This document shows, piece after piece, positions 8,792-17,471 of a stretch of DNA of 64,000 nt. Both the position numbers and the translations under genes were made by a program. The notes under the pieces were generated by a model, which saw nothing but the letters and a program-made list of their open reading frames with translations, made no database searches and had not been told where the DNA came from. Numbering within the stretch: the first letter of the stretch is position 1; each line of letters starts with the position of its first letter. Source of the DNA: Micromonospora sp. WMMD1120 (lineage in GTDB: Bacteria > Actinomycetota > Actinomycetes > Mycobacteriales > Micromonosporaceae); the NCBI RefSeq assembly GCF_029626235.1, contig NZ_JARUBO010000005.1, positions 5,738,001 to 5,802,000 on the forward strand. The letters run 5' to 3'.

Positions 8792-9934
8792 GGGGTCAAG
8801 GGGTGAGTGCAATCGTTAGGCGGCGATGAGGTGGTCTAGGCGTTCGGCTGGGGTTGCCCAGTCGAGTGTTTGGCGGGGGCGGGTGTTCAGTTCGTGGGCG
8901 ATCTCGTCGAGGCCGCTCTGGTTGATGCTGCGGAAGTCGTAGCTGCCTTTGGGGAAGTACTGGCGTAGCAGGCCGTTGGTGTTCTCGTTGCTGCCGCGTT
9001 GCCAGGGGCTGTGGGGGTCGCAGAAGTAGACCGGGCAGCCGGTGGCGACGGTGAAGACCGCGTGGGCGGCCATCTCGCTGCCTTGGTCCCAGGTCAGTGA
9101 GCGGCGTAGGTGCGTCGGTAGTCGGGCGGTGAGGTCGGTGAGCACGCCGATGACGGCTTCGGTGTCACGCCCGTGCGGCAGCGCGCCGAGCATCACGTAG
9201 CGGGTGGCGCGTTCGACCAGTGTCACGATCGCCGAGCGGCCGCCCTTGCCGATGACCAGATCACCTTCCCAGTGACCCGGCACGGCCCGGTCGGTGGCCT
9301 CGGCGGGCCGGTTACTGATGTGCAGGTCCCCGATCCAGGGGCGGCGGCCCCGATCCGCTGCCGCCAGCCGCGACTGGGCACGCCGGTCGGCGCGTCCCGA
9401 GCGCAGAGCGACCTGCCGAGTCAACTCCTCCCGCAGGCTGCCCCGCGACTGAACGTAGATCGCCTGGTAGATCGTCTCGTGAGACACCTGCAACTCCGGC
9501 CGGTCAGCGAACATGGCCCGCAGCCACGCGGCGATCTGCGTCGGAGACCACCTACGCGCCAGTCTGCCCCGCACCACCTGCCGCAGCCGCGTCCCGGCCC
9601 CCAACTTCGTCGCCTTCGGCCGACGCCGCGCCGCGTCAGCACGCCGCTGCGCCCACTGCGCCTGATACCCCCACCGATACGGCGCCCGAGCCCGCCCCGA
9701 CGGCAACGACCGCCCCAACGGGTTCTTCGTCCCATGCCGGGCACTGTGATACCGGCCCACCTCCCGCGAGACCGTGCTCACCGACACCCCGAGCACACCC
9801 GCGATCTGCGAAATCGTCCGCCCTGCCCCCCACAGATGCTCCAACACCTGCCGATGCCCAAACGTCACCACACCCGGCCTCGCCACCAGCACCCCCAGCC
9901 CAACCAAGATCAGTTGCACTGAAGCCTAGAAACC
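8792..9934 (-). mobile_element. IS30-family insertion sequence
   Basis: A single-gene element of about 1.14 kb. Imperfect terminal inverted repeats of about 21 bp are visible at 8792-8812 and 9914-9934, sharing the inner core AGTGCAA and about 15 of 21 positions. The exact ends and any short target duplication cannot be fixed by eye. It lies between the last eCIS-linked gene and the sugar operon, inside a palindromic repeat. The transposase is full length with an intact catalytic triad, so the element may still be active. Confidence 0.75.
8816..9919 (-). CDS. IS30-family transposase
   Basis: A 367-aa transposase. An HTH lies at residues about 34-56 (TISQIAGVLGVSVSTVSREV), typical of the IS30 N-terminal target and end-binding domain. 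The DDE catalytic residues are present: D in GHWEGDLVIGK, D in LTWDQGSEM and E in SPWQRGSNENTNGLLRQYF. The C-terminus ends in the usual LNTRPRQTLDWATPAERL. Length and motifs are those of an intact IS30-type enzyme. The GTG start at 9919 is taken as the longest frame; an internal GTG around residue 18 is possible. It is transcribed toward the eCIS locus, opposite to it. Confidence 0.93.
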   Translation of the reverse strand: MQLILVGLGVLVARPGVVTFGHRQVLEHLWGAGRTISQIAGVLGVSVSTVSREVGRYHSARHGTKNPLGRSLPSGRARAPYRWGYQAQWAQRRADAARRRPKATKLGAGTRLRQVVRGRLARRWSPTQIAAWLRAMFADRPELQVSHETIYQAIYVQSRGSLREELTRQVALRSGRADRRAQSRLAAADRGRRPWIGDLHISNRPAEATDRAVPGHWEGDLVIGKGGRSAIVTLVERATRYVMLGALPHGRDTEAVIGVLTDLTARLPTHLRRSLTWDQGSEMAAHAVFTVATGCPVYFCDPHSPWQRGSNENTNGLLRQYFPKGSYDFRSINQSGLDEIAHELNTRPRQTLDWATPAERLDHLIAA

Positions 9935-9964
9935 ACCCGGCGTGTCGTGACCACAACCTCATGA

Positions 9965-10810
9965 TCAACCGGTGGCGGCGAGGGTGGCCGCCTGGGACCT
10001 GTCGAGGGCCCCGTCGGCCACCACCACCCGGTAGCGGCCGTGCCGGCTCCCGCCGGCCGGCACCACCGCCGGGCGTTCGAACGCGAACGCGACACCGACC
10101 CCCGGATACATCCCGGTCCGCACGAACCACCTGTCGTCCCGGCCGAGGCCCGTGAAGACCAGGGTGTACGCCCCACCGCCCGACCCGACGCCGCTCAGCG
10201 CGAGCCACGGCGCGGCGCTGCCGTTGACCGTCTCCTCCCCGTCGGCGTCGGCGGTGAACACCACCGGCTCACCGTCGGCGACGGCCCGCCAGAAGAACCC
10301 GCCGTAGCCGGCGCCCCCGGGACGGCCGTTGGTGGCCGGGCTGCCCAGGCGCACCTCCCGGTCGTTCGGGGCCACGAGGACGGATTCCAGGTCGAGCCGC
10401 CAGGCGTCCGGCGCGAGCATCGCCGCGGCGAGCCAGCGCCGTTCGCCCAGCAGCACCTCGCCGGCCGGAGAACGCCACTGGAGGTCGTGGACGTACCGGC
10501 CCGGGGACCGTTCGACCGCGCCGGTGTGCGCGATGACGCCGTGGTCGTCGCGCCAGGTGTAGCCGACGTCGCGTACGTAGGTGCGCCCGCCCCAGAGGTT
10601 GACGCCGTTGACGTCCTGCACGGCGAGCGAGACGCCGAGGTGCCACACGTGGTCGGCGGGGAACGCGTCGGTGACCACGGTGCCGCCGAGGGTGCGCACC
10701 GGGTGCAGGTACGGCCGGGGCCCGTGCCGCGCGTCCACCGCCGGGTCCACCTCGTACCGGGCCACCTCGGTCGCGCCGACCAGCAGCGCAGCGTGCTCCC
10801 CGCTGCTCAC
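9965..10810 (-). CDS. DUF6807 (PmoA-like) family protein
   Basis: A 281-aa protein of the family often mislabelled PmoA or methane oxygenase in actinobacterial sugar operons. Characteristic blocks: RPYLHPVRTLGGTVVTDAFP near the start, then DHVWHLGVSLAVQDVNGVNLW with conserved His, and RWSPAG/GYGGFFWR-type segments. The fold is expected to be a beta-sandwich; the biochemical role is unknown but it usually travels with Gfo/Idh/MocA dehydrogenases and sugar importers, as here. The GTG start has GGAGG four bases upstream and overlaps the stop of the YesL-like gene (GTGA). It is the last gene of the LacI-ABC arm and ends within the palindromic repeat. Confidence 0.8.
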   Translation of the reverse strand: MSSGEHAALLVGATEVARYEVDPAVDARHGPRPYLHPVRTLGGTVVTDAFPADHVWHLGVSLAVQDVNGVNLWGGRTYVRDVGYTWRDDHGVIAHTGAVERSPGRYVHDLQWRSPAGEVLLGERRWLAAAMLAPDAWRLDLESVLVAPNDREVRLGSPATNGRPGGAGYGGFFWRAVADGEPVVFTADADGEETVNGSAAPWLALSGVGSGGGAYTLVFTGLGRDDRWFVRTGMYPGVGVAFAFERPAVVPAGGSRHGRYRVVVADGALDRSQAATLAATG

Positions 10811-11511
10811 GACACCTCCGGACGGACAGCGGTCGACCGGGCACCGGCCGAGAGCGACAGCGAGCCGGCAGCACCGGCCGACACCGGCCCCGGCCCGGCA
10901 GCACCGGCCGGGCGGCGGTGGGTGACGGCGTGCAGGGCGGCCACCGTGTAGCCGGCGAGGATCGGCACCGCGACCGGGGTGACCAGCACGGCGAGCACGC
11001 CGGCCAGCGCGACGACGCCGGTGGGCGCGGCCCAGCGGGCGGGCGTGTCCAGGCCGCCACGGGCGGCGCGACGGGCCGCCGCCCGCCAGCGCGCTCCCCC
11101 GGTGCCGCCCACCTCGACGACGACCAGCCCGGCGTACCCGGCCAGGCCGGCGGCGACCAGGCCGGTCACCAGCAGCCCCACCGGGCCACCCGGCACCCGG
11201 CCGGTGGCCAGCGCCGCCAGGTCGGCGGCGAGCAGCCCGGCCACGGTGAACGCGAGCAGGCTGACCGGTACGCCGGGCAGCGCCCCACGACCGAACCGGC
11301 GCGCCGTCGTCCGCGCCGACGGCCAACTGCCGGTCCGCGTCCGGTCGTGCACCGCCGCGCTGGCCGTGCCGAGCGCGGCGGCGGCGGTGAGCAGCGGCGC
11401 CGCCGCGAGGGTCAGCAGGATGCCGAGCAGCGCCAGGTCGGCGGCGTCGCGGGCGACGTCGCGCCAGTCCCGTCGCCCGCCGACGTCGATCGGGTCAGCC
11501 CTTGATGCCAC
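10807..11511 (-). CDS. YesL/DUF624-like membrane protein
   Basis: A 234-aa membrane protein with about five hydrophobic helices after an N-terminal amphipathic stretch (residues 25-50, 90-115, 120-145, 165-190 and nearby). YesL/DUF624 proteins are common companions of oligosaccharide ABC importers; function is unknown but linked to sugar uptake. The GTG start overlaps the upstream permease by 17 bp and the stop overlaps the next GTG, so expression is coupled to the importer. The last 40 residues are a low-complexity Ala/Gly/Ser tail. The family assignment rests on length, helices and context. Confidence 0.6.
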   Translation of the reverse strand: MASRADPIDVGGRRDWRDVARDAADLALLGILLTLAAAPLLTAAAALGTASAAVHDRTRTGSWPSARTTARRFGRGALPGVPVSLLAFTVAGLLAADLAALATGRVPGGPVGLLVTGLVAAGLAGYAGLVVVEVGGTGGARWRAAARRAARGGLDTPARWAAPTGVVALAGVLAVLVTPVAVPILAGYTVAALHAVTHRRPAGAAGPGPVSAGAAGSLSLSAGARSTAVRPEVS

Positions 11512-12370
11512 TGGTGTTGATCCCCTCGACGAGCATGCGCTGGAACGCGACGAAGAACAGGAAGACCGGCAGCAGCGACAGCACCGACATGGCGAACATC
11601 GGCCCGACGGCGCTCTGGCCGGTCGAGTCGATGAACAGGGTCAGCGCCACCGGCACCGTGTAGTCCTCCAGTTGGGACAGGAAGACCAACTGCCGGAAGA
11701 AGTCGTTCCAGGTCCAGATGAACGAGAAGATGGCGGTGGTGACCAGCGCGGGACGGCTCAGCGGCAGGATGATGTGCCGGAAGATGCCGTACGGGCCCGC
11801 CCCGTCGATCCGCGCCGCCTCGTCCAGCTCGCGTGGGACGCCCCGCATGAACTGCACCATCAGGAAGACGAAGAACGCCTCGGTGGCGAGGAACTGCGGG
11901 ATGAGCAGCGGCAGGTAGGGCCAGTCCCCACCGACCAGGCCCAGCGTCCGGAACAGGATGTACTGCGGCACGATCAGCACGTGCGACGGCAGCAGCAGCG
12001 TGCCGATCATGACGGCGAACCACATCCCGCGCAGCCGGAACCGCAGCCGGGCGAAGGCGTACGCGGCCAGCAGGCAGGACAGCGCGTTGCCGACGACGGT
12101 GAGCAGGCTGACCAGGGCGCTGTTCAGGAAGAACCGGCCGAAGCCGACGTCGAAGTTGGACCATCCGGCGGTGTAGTTGCCCGGGGTGAACCGCTCGGGC
12201 AGCAGCCCGACGTTGTTGACGATCTCCTCCGGGGACTTCACCGACGTCCCGACCATCCAGACCAGCGGATAGAGCACCACGGCCACGATGACCAGCAGGA
12301 TCAGCAGCCGCAGCACGGACCGGCCACCGGGGCGTCGGCGTGCGGTCGGCATGGCGGCCGTCGAGGTCAC
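11495..12370 (-). CDS. Sugar ABC transporter permease (MalG-type, second permease)
   Basis: A 291-aa inner-membrane permease for a carbohydrate importer. It has six predicted helices, and the EAA-type loop that contacts the ATPase is clear: ELDEAARIDGAGPYGIFRHI. The C-terminus FQRMLVEGINTSGIKG is a typical CUT1 MalG ending. The GTG start overlaps the first permease's stop (GTGA). No ATP-binding subunit is encoded here; CUT1 importers in actinobacteria usually share a housekeeping MsiK-like ATPase elsewhere in the genome. Confidence 0.92.
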   Translation of the reverse strand: MTSTAAMPTARRRPGGRSVLRLLILLVIVAVVLYPLVWMVGTSVKSPEEIVNNVGLLPERFTPGNYTAGWSNFDVGFGRFFLNSALVSLLTVVGNALSCLLAAYAFARLRFRLRGMWFAVMIGTLLLPSHVLIVPQYILFRTLGLVGGDWPYLPLLIPQFLATEAFFVFLMVQFMRGVPRELDEAARIDGAGPYGIFRHIILPLSRPALVTTAIFSFIWTWNDFFRQLVFLSQLEDYTVPVALTLFIDSTGQSAVGPMFAMSVLSLLPVFLFFVAFQRMLVEGINTSGIKG

Positions 12371-13344
12371 CGGTCCTCCCCGTCGGAATAGTGCACCCAG
12401 AACCGCCCGGTGCTGAAGAGAATCGCGGTGATGACCGCGATGGCGAGCAGGAACACCCAGGCCATCGCCGACGCGTAGCCCATCTCCAGGTCGGTGAAGC
12501 CGGTGATGTAGAGGTTGAGCGTGTACATCAGGGTGGAGTCGACCGGGCCGCCGGTGCCGTTGCTGAGCACGAACGCGGCGGTGAAGCCCTGGAACCCGTT
12601 GATCGTCTCCAGCACCAGGTTGAAGAAGATGACCGGGGAGAGCATCGGCAGGGTGACGTCGCGGAACTGCCGGAACCGGCCGGCCCCGTCCACCGAGGCG
12701 GCCTCGTACAGCTCGGTGGGCACCTGCTTGAGCCCGGCCAGGAAGATCACCATGGGCGCGCCGAACTGCCAGATCGCCAGCACCATGAGCGTCTGCAGGG
12801 CCCAGTCCGGGTCGTTGACCCACGGCCTGCCCTCGATGCCGAAGAGGCTCAGCAGCGAGTTGAACGCGCCGTCGCGGTTGAACATGTTGACCCAGACGAT
12901 GGCCAGCGCGACGCTGCCGCCGAGCAGCGACGGCAGATAGAACAGCCCACGGAACAGCCCGACGCCGCGCCACGCGCGGTTGAGCAGCATCGCCACCCCG
13001 AGGGCGGCGGCCAGCTTCAACGGTACGGCGACGAGCGCGAAGGTCAGCGTCACCCGCACCGCGTGCCAGTACGACGGGTCGGCGGTGAGCATCCGCTCGT
13101 AGTTGGCCAGCCCCACCCACTCCACCTCGGAGAAGGGGGTGAGGACGTCGTAGTTGGTGAAGCTCAGGTAGAGCGACAGCAGCATCGGGACCGCCGTGAC
13201 GCCCATCAGGCCGATGAGCCACGGCGACAGGAAGACGTACCCCGCCAGACCCTCGCGGTGCCGGATCCGTCCGGGACCGCGCCGCTCGGCACGGGCCCGG
13301 ACGGGGCCGCGTCGGGTCGGGTCGGGCGCCGTGGTCAGTGCCAC
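12367..13344 (-). CDS. Sugar ABC transporter permease (MalF-type, first permease)
   Basis: A 325-aa inner-membrane permease, partner of the downstream MalG-type protein. Six helices start at about residue 33 (YVFLSPWLIGLMGVTAVPML). The ATPase-docking EAA loop is ELYEAASVDGAGRFRQF followed by TLPMLSP. The basic N-terminal tail of about 30 residues is cytoplasmic. The GTG start at 13344 has AGGAGAGGAG upstream. It lies 31 bp after the substrate-binding protein gene and overlaps the next permease, as in a standard importer operon. Confidence 0.92.
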   Translation of the reverse strand: MALTTAPDPTRRGPVRARAERRGPGRIRHREGLAGYVFLSPWLIGLMGVTAVPMLLSLYLSFTNYDVLTPFSEVEWVGLANYERMLTADPSYWHAVRVTLTFALVAVPLKLAAALGVAMLLNRAWRGVGLFRGLFYLPSLLGGSVALAIVWVNMFNRDGAFNSLLSLFGIEGRPWVNDPDWALQTLMVLAIWQFGAPMVIFLAGLKQVPTELYEAASVDGAGRFRQFRDVTLPMLSPVIFFNLVLETINGFQGFTAAFVLSNGTGGPVDSTLMYTLNLYITGFTDLEMGYASAMAWVFLLAIAVITAILFSTGRFWVHYSDGEDR

Positions 13345-13375
13345 GAGCGGCTCCTCTCCTCGCCGGTCGGACAGG

Positions 13376-14728
13376 TCAGGCGATGGCCGACCGGCACGCC
13401 TCGACGAACTGGGCGGCGGCCTCGGCGGGGGTGGCGCGGCCGTACTGCGCGTTCTCGGCGGCCTTGATCAGCTCGGACTTGACCTTGCTGTGCCCCTTGA
13501 TCGGCACCTGCGGCGACGGGCCGAACCTCTGGGTCAGCTCCGCCTCCACGGCGATGGACTGCTTCATCGCCGGGTCGGTGGTGTCGTCGCTGACCACCCG
13601 GCGCAGGTCCAGGTTGGACGGCAGCCCCCGGTCGGTGCCGAGCAGCGTGACCGCCTCCCGGTCGTTGGTCAGGAAGTTGATCACGTCGACCGCGACGTCC
13701 CGGTTCTTGCTGCCCCGGAAGACCGACCAGTACATCGACGCGCGGGCCCACTGGGCGCTGGGGTCACCGGGGTAGGCGACCACACCCAGCTCGTCCTTGG
13801 TGTTCTTCTTCAGGTCGGGCATCTGGTTGGCCCAGACCCAGGAGGTCGCCGACTTGCCGGTGACCACCAACTGCTTGGTGACGTCGCTGGAGTTGCCCTC
13901 GTGGATGACGTCGGCGGTCGGCGTGGCCTTGCGGTCCCGGGCGCCCTTCCACAGCTCGAACCACGCTGTCACGTCCTCGGCGGCGAAGCCCAGCTCCGTA
14001 CCCTTGTAGAGGTCCTTGCCCTGCTGGCGCAACCAGACCCAGAACGCCTTGTAGTCGGCGCTCGGGTCCTGGGTGCCGGGCACGCCGGTCTTCTTCGACA
14101 CCTCCTCGGCCCAGGCGATGTGCTGCTCCCAGCTCATCCCGGTGGTCGGCTCGGGCAGGTTGTGCTTGGTCAGCAGCGTCTTGTTGTAGACCAGGCCCTG
14201 GGTGTTCTCCCCGGCGGCGATGCCGGCGAGCTTGCCGTCGACCACGCCGTACTGCCACAGGCTCTCCGGGAACTTGGAGGTGTCCAGGTCGCCGGACTTC
14301 TGGTAGGAGCCCAGGTCCAGTGTGGTGTTGCGGGCCGCGTACTCGGCCAGGTAGTTGTCGTCGATCTGGAACAGGTCCGGCGGGTTGCCGCCGGCGGTGA
14401 GGGTGGCCAGCTTGTCGAAGTAGCCCTGGTTGGCCTGCCAGGTCTTCTCGAAGGTCACGTTCGGGTGTTTCTTCGTGTAGAGGGCCAGCGCGTCCTCGGT
14501 CAGCTTGGCCCGGGCGTCGCCGCCCCACCAGAAGACGGAGAGCTTGACCGGGGCGTTCGGGTCGGCGGAGCCGCTGCCCTCGTCGTCGCCGCAGGCGGCG
14601 GCGCCGAACAGCAGCGGCGCGGCGACCGTCACGGCGAGCAGGCCGCGCAGCAGGCGTCGCCGGGGCAGCGGGGTACGGTGGGCGCGCCCGACGGGCGCGG
14701 CGGCGGTGGGGGGCGTTGCGGGGTGCAT
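13376..14728 (-). CDS. Sugar ABC transporter substrate-binding lipoprotein
   Basis: A 450-aa extracytoplasmic solute-binding protein. A twin-arginine-like basic stretch (RRRLLRGLLAV) precedes a hydrophobic core and a lipobox (FGAAAC, Cys about 46), so it is exported and lipid-anchored. The mature part has the cluster-1 sugar-binding fold: VKLSVFWWGGDARAKLTED, GNPPDLFQIDDNYLAEY and the hinge-region AAGENTQGLVYNK. GAGGAGTGAG lies upstream of the ATG. It follows the LacI gene by 19 bp and is therefore probably co-transcribed with it. The substrate is unknown; the neighbouring uronate and fuconate enzymes suggest an acidic or deoxy sugar oligomer. Confidence 0.92.
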   Translation of the reverse strand: MHPATPPTAAAPVGRAHRTPLPRRRLLRGLLAVTVAAPLLFGAAACGDDEGSGSADPNAPVKLSVFWWGGDARAKLTEDALALYTKKHPNVTFEKTWQANQGYFDKLATLTAGGNPPDLFQIDDNYLAEYAARNTTLDLGSYQKSGDLDTSKFPESLWQYGVVDGKLAGIAAGENTQGLVYNKTLLTKHNLPEPTTGMSWEQHIAWAEEVSKKTGVPGTQDPSADYKAFWVWLRQQGKDLYKGTELGFAAEDVTAWFELWKGARDRKATPTADVIHEGNSSDVTKQLVVTGKSATSWVWANQMPDLKKNTKDELGVVAYPGDPSAQWARASMYWSVFRGSKNRDVAVDVINFLTNDREAVTLLGTDRGLPSNLDLRRVVSDDTTDPAMKQSIAVEAELTQRFGPSPQVPIKGHSKVKSELIKAAENAQYGRATPAEAAAQFVEACRSAIA

Positions 14729-14747
14729 GTGCGCTCACTCCTCGGCA

Positions 14748-15878
14748 TTAGGAGGCGACGGCGTCACCGGTGGCCGTGGTCGGGTCGCCCGGGCCCGCAG
14801 GGCAGTGCGGGTCCGGGCCAGGCGGTGCGGCCGGGGGACGTGCCGGACGGGCGTACGGGCCCGGGCCGGTCGAGTCGCGGATGACCAGGTCGGTCTGGAG
14901 CATTACCTGTGCTGTGGTACGACGGATGCCGAGCGCCGTGCCGGCACCGGGCCCCCGCGCGCCGCGCGGTGACTCGATGTCCTGTTGCAGCAGCATGTCG
15001 ACGGCCGTCCGGCCGGCGGCCCCGGTGGGCGTGGCCACCGTCGTCAGTTTGGGGCGGGTGAGCCGGCTCAGGGTGATGTCGTCGACCCCGACGACGCTCA
15101 CCTCCCCCGGCACCCGGACCCCGAGCGCGTCCAGCCCCTCGATGAGGCCGATCGCCATCAGGTCGTTGTAGGCGAGCACCGCCGACACCCCGCTGCGCCG
15201 CACCTGCTCGGCGACGGCGGAGCCGCCGATCTCGGTGGGCGCGTTCGGCCCGAGCACCGTCAACTCCGCCGCCGCGGCACGGGCGGCGGCGCCGGCGGCC
15301 CGGCGCATCTCCCGGTTGGTCCACGAGGCGCGCGGGCCACCGAGCAACGCGATGCGGCGGTGACCCAGGCCGACCAGGTGCTCGACGGCCGACCGGGCGC
15401 CCTGCCCGACGTCCATCAGCACGCAGGGCAGCCCGGTCACCTGGCGGTTCACCACCACCAGCGGCACCTCGCGGCTGAGCTGCTCGATCAGGCTGTTGCT
15501 CATCCGGGGGCTGCACAGCAGCACCCCGTCGACCTGCTTGGCCAGCGCGTGGACCAGTTCTTCCTCGGCGGTCGGGTCCTCGTTGGTGTCGGCCACGAAG
15601 ACGTGGTAGTCGCGGTGCCGCGCCTGGCTCTCCGCCGCCTTGATCAGGGGCGGGAAGAACGGGTTCGCGATGTCCGCGATGATCAGCCCGATGTTGTGCG
15701 TCCGCCCGGTGATCAGAGCCCGCGCGGCGCGGTTCGGGCGGTAGCCCAGGTCCTCCGCGCAGGCCAGCACCCGTACCCGGGTCTCCGGGTTGACCAGGTG
15801 CGGGGCGGAGAAGGTGCGGGACACGGTCGAGATGTGCACACCGGACGCCCGGGCGACGTCCCGGATGGTGACTGGCAC
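14748..15878 (-). CDS. LacI-family transcriptional repressor
   Basis: A 376-aa regulator. The N-terminal HTH and hinge are clear (TIRDVARASGVHISTVSRTF, then the YRPNRAARAL hinge helix). The periplasmic-binding-like sensor domain has IGLIIADIANPFF and LAYNDLMAIGLIEGL. A Pro/Gly-rich tail of about 40 residues follows the usual RRTTAQ..LVIRDST end. The start is set at GTG 15878, with GAAGGGG seven bases upstream and the HTH beginning at once. An in-frame ATG at 15926 would add 16 residues but sits five bases from the operator. It should repress both its own ABC arm and the divergent sugar-acid arm through operators at 15930 and 16081. Confidence 0.9.
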   Translation of the reverse strand: MPVTIRDVARASGVHISTVSRTFSAPHLVNPETRVRVLACAEDLGYRPNRAARALITGRTHNIGLIIADIANPFFPPLIKAAESQARHRDYHVFVADTNEDPTAEEELVHALAKQVDGVLLCSPRMSNSLIEQLSREVPLVVVNRQVTGLPCVLMDVGQGARSAVEHLVGLGHRRIALLGGPRASWTNREMRRAAGAAARAAAAELTVLGPNAPTEIGGSAVAEQVRRSGVSAVLAYNDLMAIGLIEGLDALGVRVPGEVSVVGVDDITLSRLTRPKLTTVATPTGAAGRTAVDMLLQQDIESPRGARGPGAGTALGIRRTTAQVMLQTDLVIRDSTGPGPYARPARPPAAPPGPDPHCPAGPGDPTTATGDAVAS

Positions 15879-15929
15879 GGCGGCCCCTTCGTCCGATGTG
15901 GCGGCGGTCACGCGGGTGTGGCCCATTAA

Positions 15930-15943
15930 TGCAAACGGTTGCG
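15930..15943. promoter_or_regulatory. LacI-type operator 1
   Basis: TGCAAACGGTTGCG, with GCAA/TTGC arms around a central CG, fits the LacI/GalR family operator consensus. It lies just upstream of the lacI-like gene and inside the divergent intergenic region, so it most likely mediates autoregulation. Confidence 0.7.
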
Positions 15944-16047
15944 CCAGTGTCAACGGTCAATGGCTACAGCCTTGTGTCCGACAGACTTCCCCTGGTGATC
16001 GGAGGCCCGACAAAGACGGACATTCACCGCCGCTTGTGTCGTCGTCG

Positions 16048-16094
16048 TTGACGTAAACACATCGATCGTGATTACTTCATTGCAAACCTTTGCA
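16048..16094 (+). promoter_or_regulatory. Putative promoter with LacI-type operator 2 for the sugar-acid operon
   Basis: A TTGACG hexamer at 16048-16053 is followed after 17 bp by ATTACT (16071-16076), a plausible -35/-10 pair. Just downstream at 16081-16094 lies the perfect palindrome TGCAAACCTTTGCA, a second LacI-type operator overlapping the expected transcription start. It precedes the ATG at 16115 and its GGGAGG ribosome binding site. Confidence 0.6.
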
Positions 16095-16114
16095 GGAGCA
16101 CGGGAGGCGACCGC

Positions 16115-17446
16115 ATGGCACCGAGAGCCACCGGCCGGGCCCGCTACGCCGTCGTGGGCACCGGCGCGCGGGCGGAGATGTTCGTCCGGGCGCTGGTGCG
16201 CGACCACCCCGACACCGCCGAGCTGGTCGCCTTCGCCGACGTCAACCAGGCTCGGATGGACGCGCACAACCGCTGGCTGGTCGAGTTGGGTCACCGCCCG
16301 GTGCCCACCTACCCGGCCGGCGACTTCACCGCGATGCTCGACAAGGAACACGTCGACGTCGTCCTGGTCACCAGCGTGGACGTCACCCACGACGAGTACG
16401 TGGTGGCCGCGCTGCGCGCCGGCCGGGAGGTGGTCACCGAGAAGCCGATGACGGTCGACGCGCCCCGCTGCCGGCGGATCCTGGACGCGGTGGCGGAGAC
16501 CGGCGGCCGGGTGACGGTGGCCTTCAACTACCGCTACAACCCGCTGCACGAACAGGTCCGCCGGCTGCTCGCCGAGGGCGCGGTCGGCGAGATCGGCTCG
16601 GTGCACTTCGAGTGGCTGCTCGACGTCCGGCACGGCGCCGACTACTTCCGCCGCTGGCACCGCGACAAGGCCACCTCCGGCGGGCTCATGGTGCACAAGG
16701 CCAGCCACCACTTCGACCTGGTCAACTGGTGGCTGGACGCCACCCCGATCGAGGTGTACGCGGCCGGGCGGCTCTTCTTCTACGGCGCGGAGAACGGCCG
16801 CCGGCACGGGTACGCCCGCGACTACGACCGGGCACACGGCGCCCCCGCCGCCGCCGACGACCCGTTCGCCCTGCGGCTCGACGCGCACCCCCGGCTGCGG
16901 GAGCTGTATCTCGACGCCGAGGCCGAGGACGGCTACCAGCGCGACCGCAACGTCTTCGCGCCCGGCGTGAGCATCGAGGACGACATGGCGGTGCTCGCCC
17001 GCTACTCCACCGGCGCGACGATGACCTACCACCTCACCGCGTACGCCCCCTGGGAGGGTTACCGGGTGATGGTCAACGGCAGCCGGGGCCGGCTGGAGTT
17101 GGAGGTCACCGAGAACGACTTCGTCGACCGGGGCGCCGCCGGCGCGGTCAAGGGCGCCGCCCTGCACGGCGCCGAGGCCCCGGACGAGGGTGGCGGCGCG
17201 ACGCTCACCGTGCGCCCGTTCTGGGCCCCACCCCGGCAGATCCCCGTCGAGGGTCGCAGCCGGCACGGGCACGGCGGCGCGGACGCCCGGATGACAGCCG
17301 TGCTCCTCGGCGGGCAACCGGACCCGTTGGGCCGCGCCGCGACCGCCGACGACGGCGCGTCGGCCCTGCTCACCGGCCTGGCCGCGAACCGGTCCTTCGC
17401 GACCGGTCAGCCCGTCCGCGTCGCCGACCTGCTCACCCCCCGCTGA
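16115..17446 (+). CDS. Gfo/Idh/MocA-family oxidoreductase
   Basis: A 443-aa NAD(P)-dependent sugar dehydrogenase-like protein. The Rossmann motif is at the N-terminus (YAVVGTGARAEMFVRAL) and the conserved E-K-P lies in REVVTEKPMTVDAP, typical of the family. The C-terminal domain has SGGLMVHKASHHFDLVNWWL, with the His expected to help catalysis. It is longer than the usual 330-390 aa because of an insertion around residues 220-290 and an extended C-terminus. GGGAGG precedes the ATG. It heads the sugar-acid operon under LacI operator 2. Substrate unknown; context suggests oxidation of a glycoside or sugar acid before uronate breakdown. Confidence 0.88.
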   Translation: MAPRATGRARYAVVGTGARAEMFVRALVRDHPDTAELVAFADVNQARMDAHNRWLVELGHRPVPTYPAGDFTAMLDKEHVDVVLVTSVDVTHDEYVVAALRAGREVVTEKPMTVDAPRCRRILDAVAETGGRVTVAFNYRYNPLHEQVRRLLAEGAVGEIGSVHFEWLLDVRHGADYFRRWHRDKATSGGLMVHKASHHFDLVNWWLDATPIEVYAAGRLFFYGAENGRRHGYARDYDRAHGAPAAADDPFALRLDAHPRLRELYLDAEAEDGYQRDRNVFAPGVSIEDDMAVLARYSTGATMTYHLTAYAPWEGYRVMVNGSRGRLELEVTENDFVDRGAAGAVKGAALHGAEAPDEGGGATLTVRPFWAPPRQIPVEGRSRHGHGGADARMTAVLLGGQPDPLGRAATADDGASALLTGLAANRSFATGQPVRVADLLTPR

Positions 17447-17471
17447 CACCGCAGACGAGGAGCCCCACCCC

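Larger units (their letters stand above)
8758..9968. repeat. Palindromic intergenic repeat split by the IS30 element
   Basis: The left arm starts with TTGATCATGA at 8758-8767 and the right arm ends with its exact complement TCATGATCAA at 9959-9968. The similarity continues inward (GTTGT.. then GC-rich sequence), reaching about 8790 on the left and 9935 on the right. With the IS removed, the arms would form one long hairpin between two convergent genes, as expected for a bidirectional terminator. The stop codon of the DUF6807 gene lies inside the right arm. The element therefore landed at or near the centre of the dyad. Confidence 0.6.

Noticed and set aside
10918..12391. Long plus-strand frames across the sugar importer genes
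   Set aside because: They oppose well-supported permease genes with clear motifs and overlapping starts; the translations are compositionally biased shadows.
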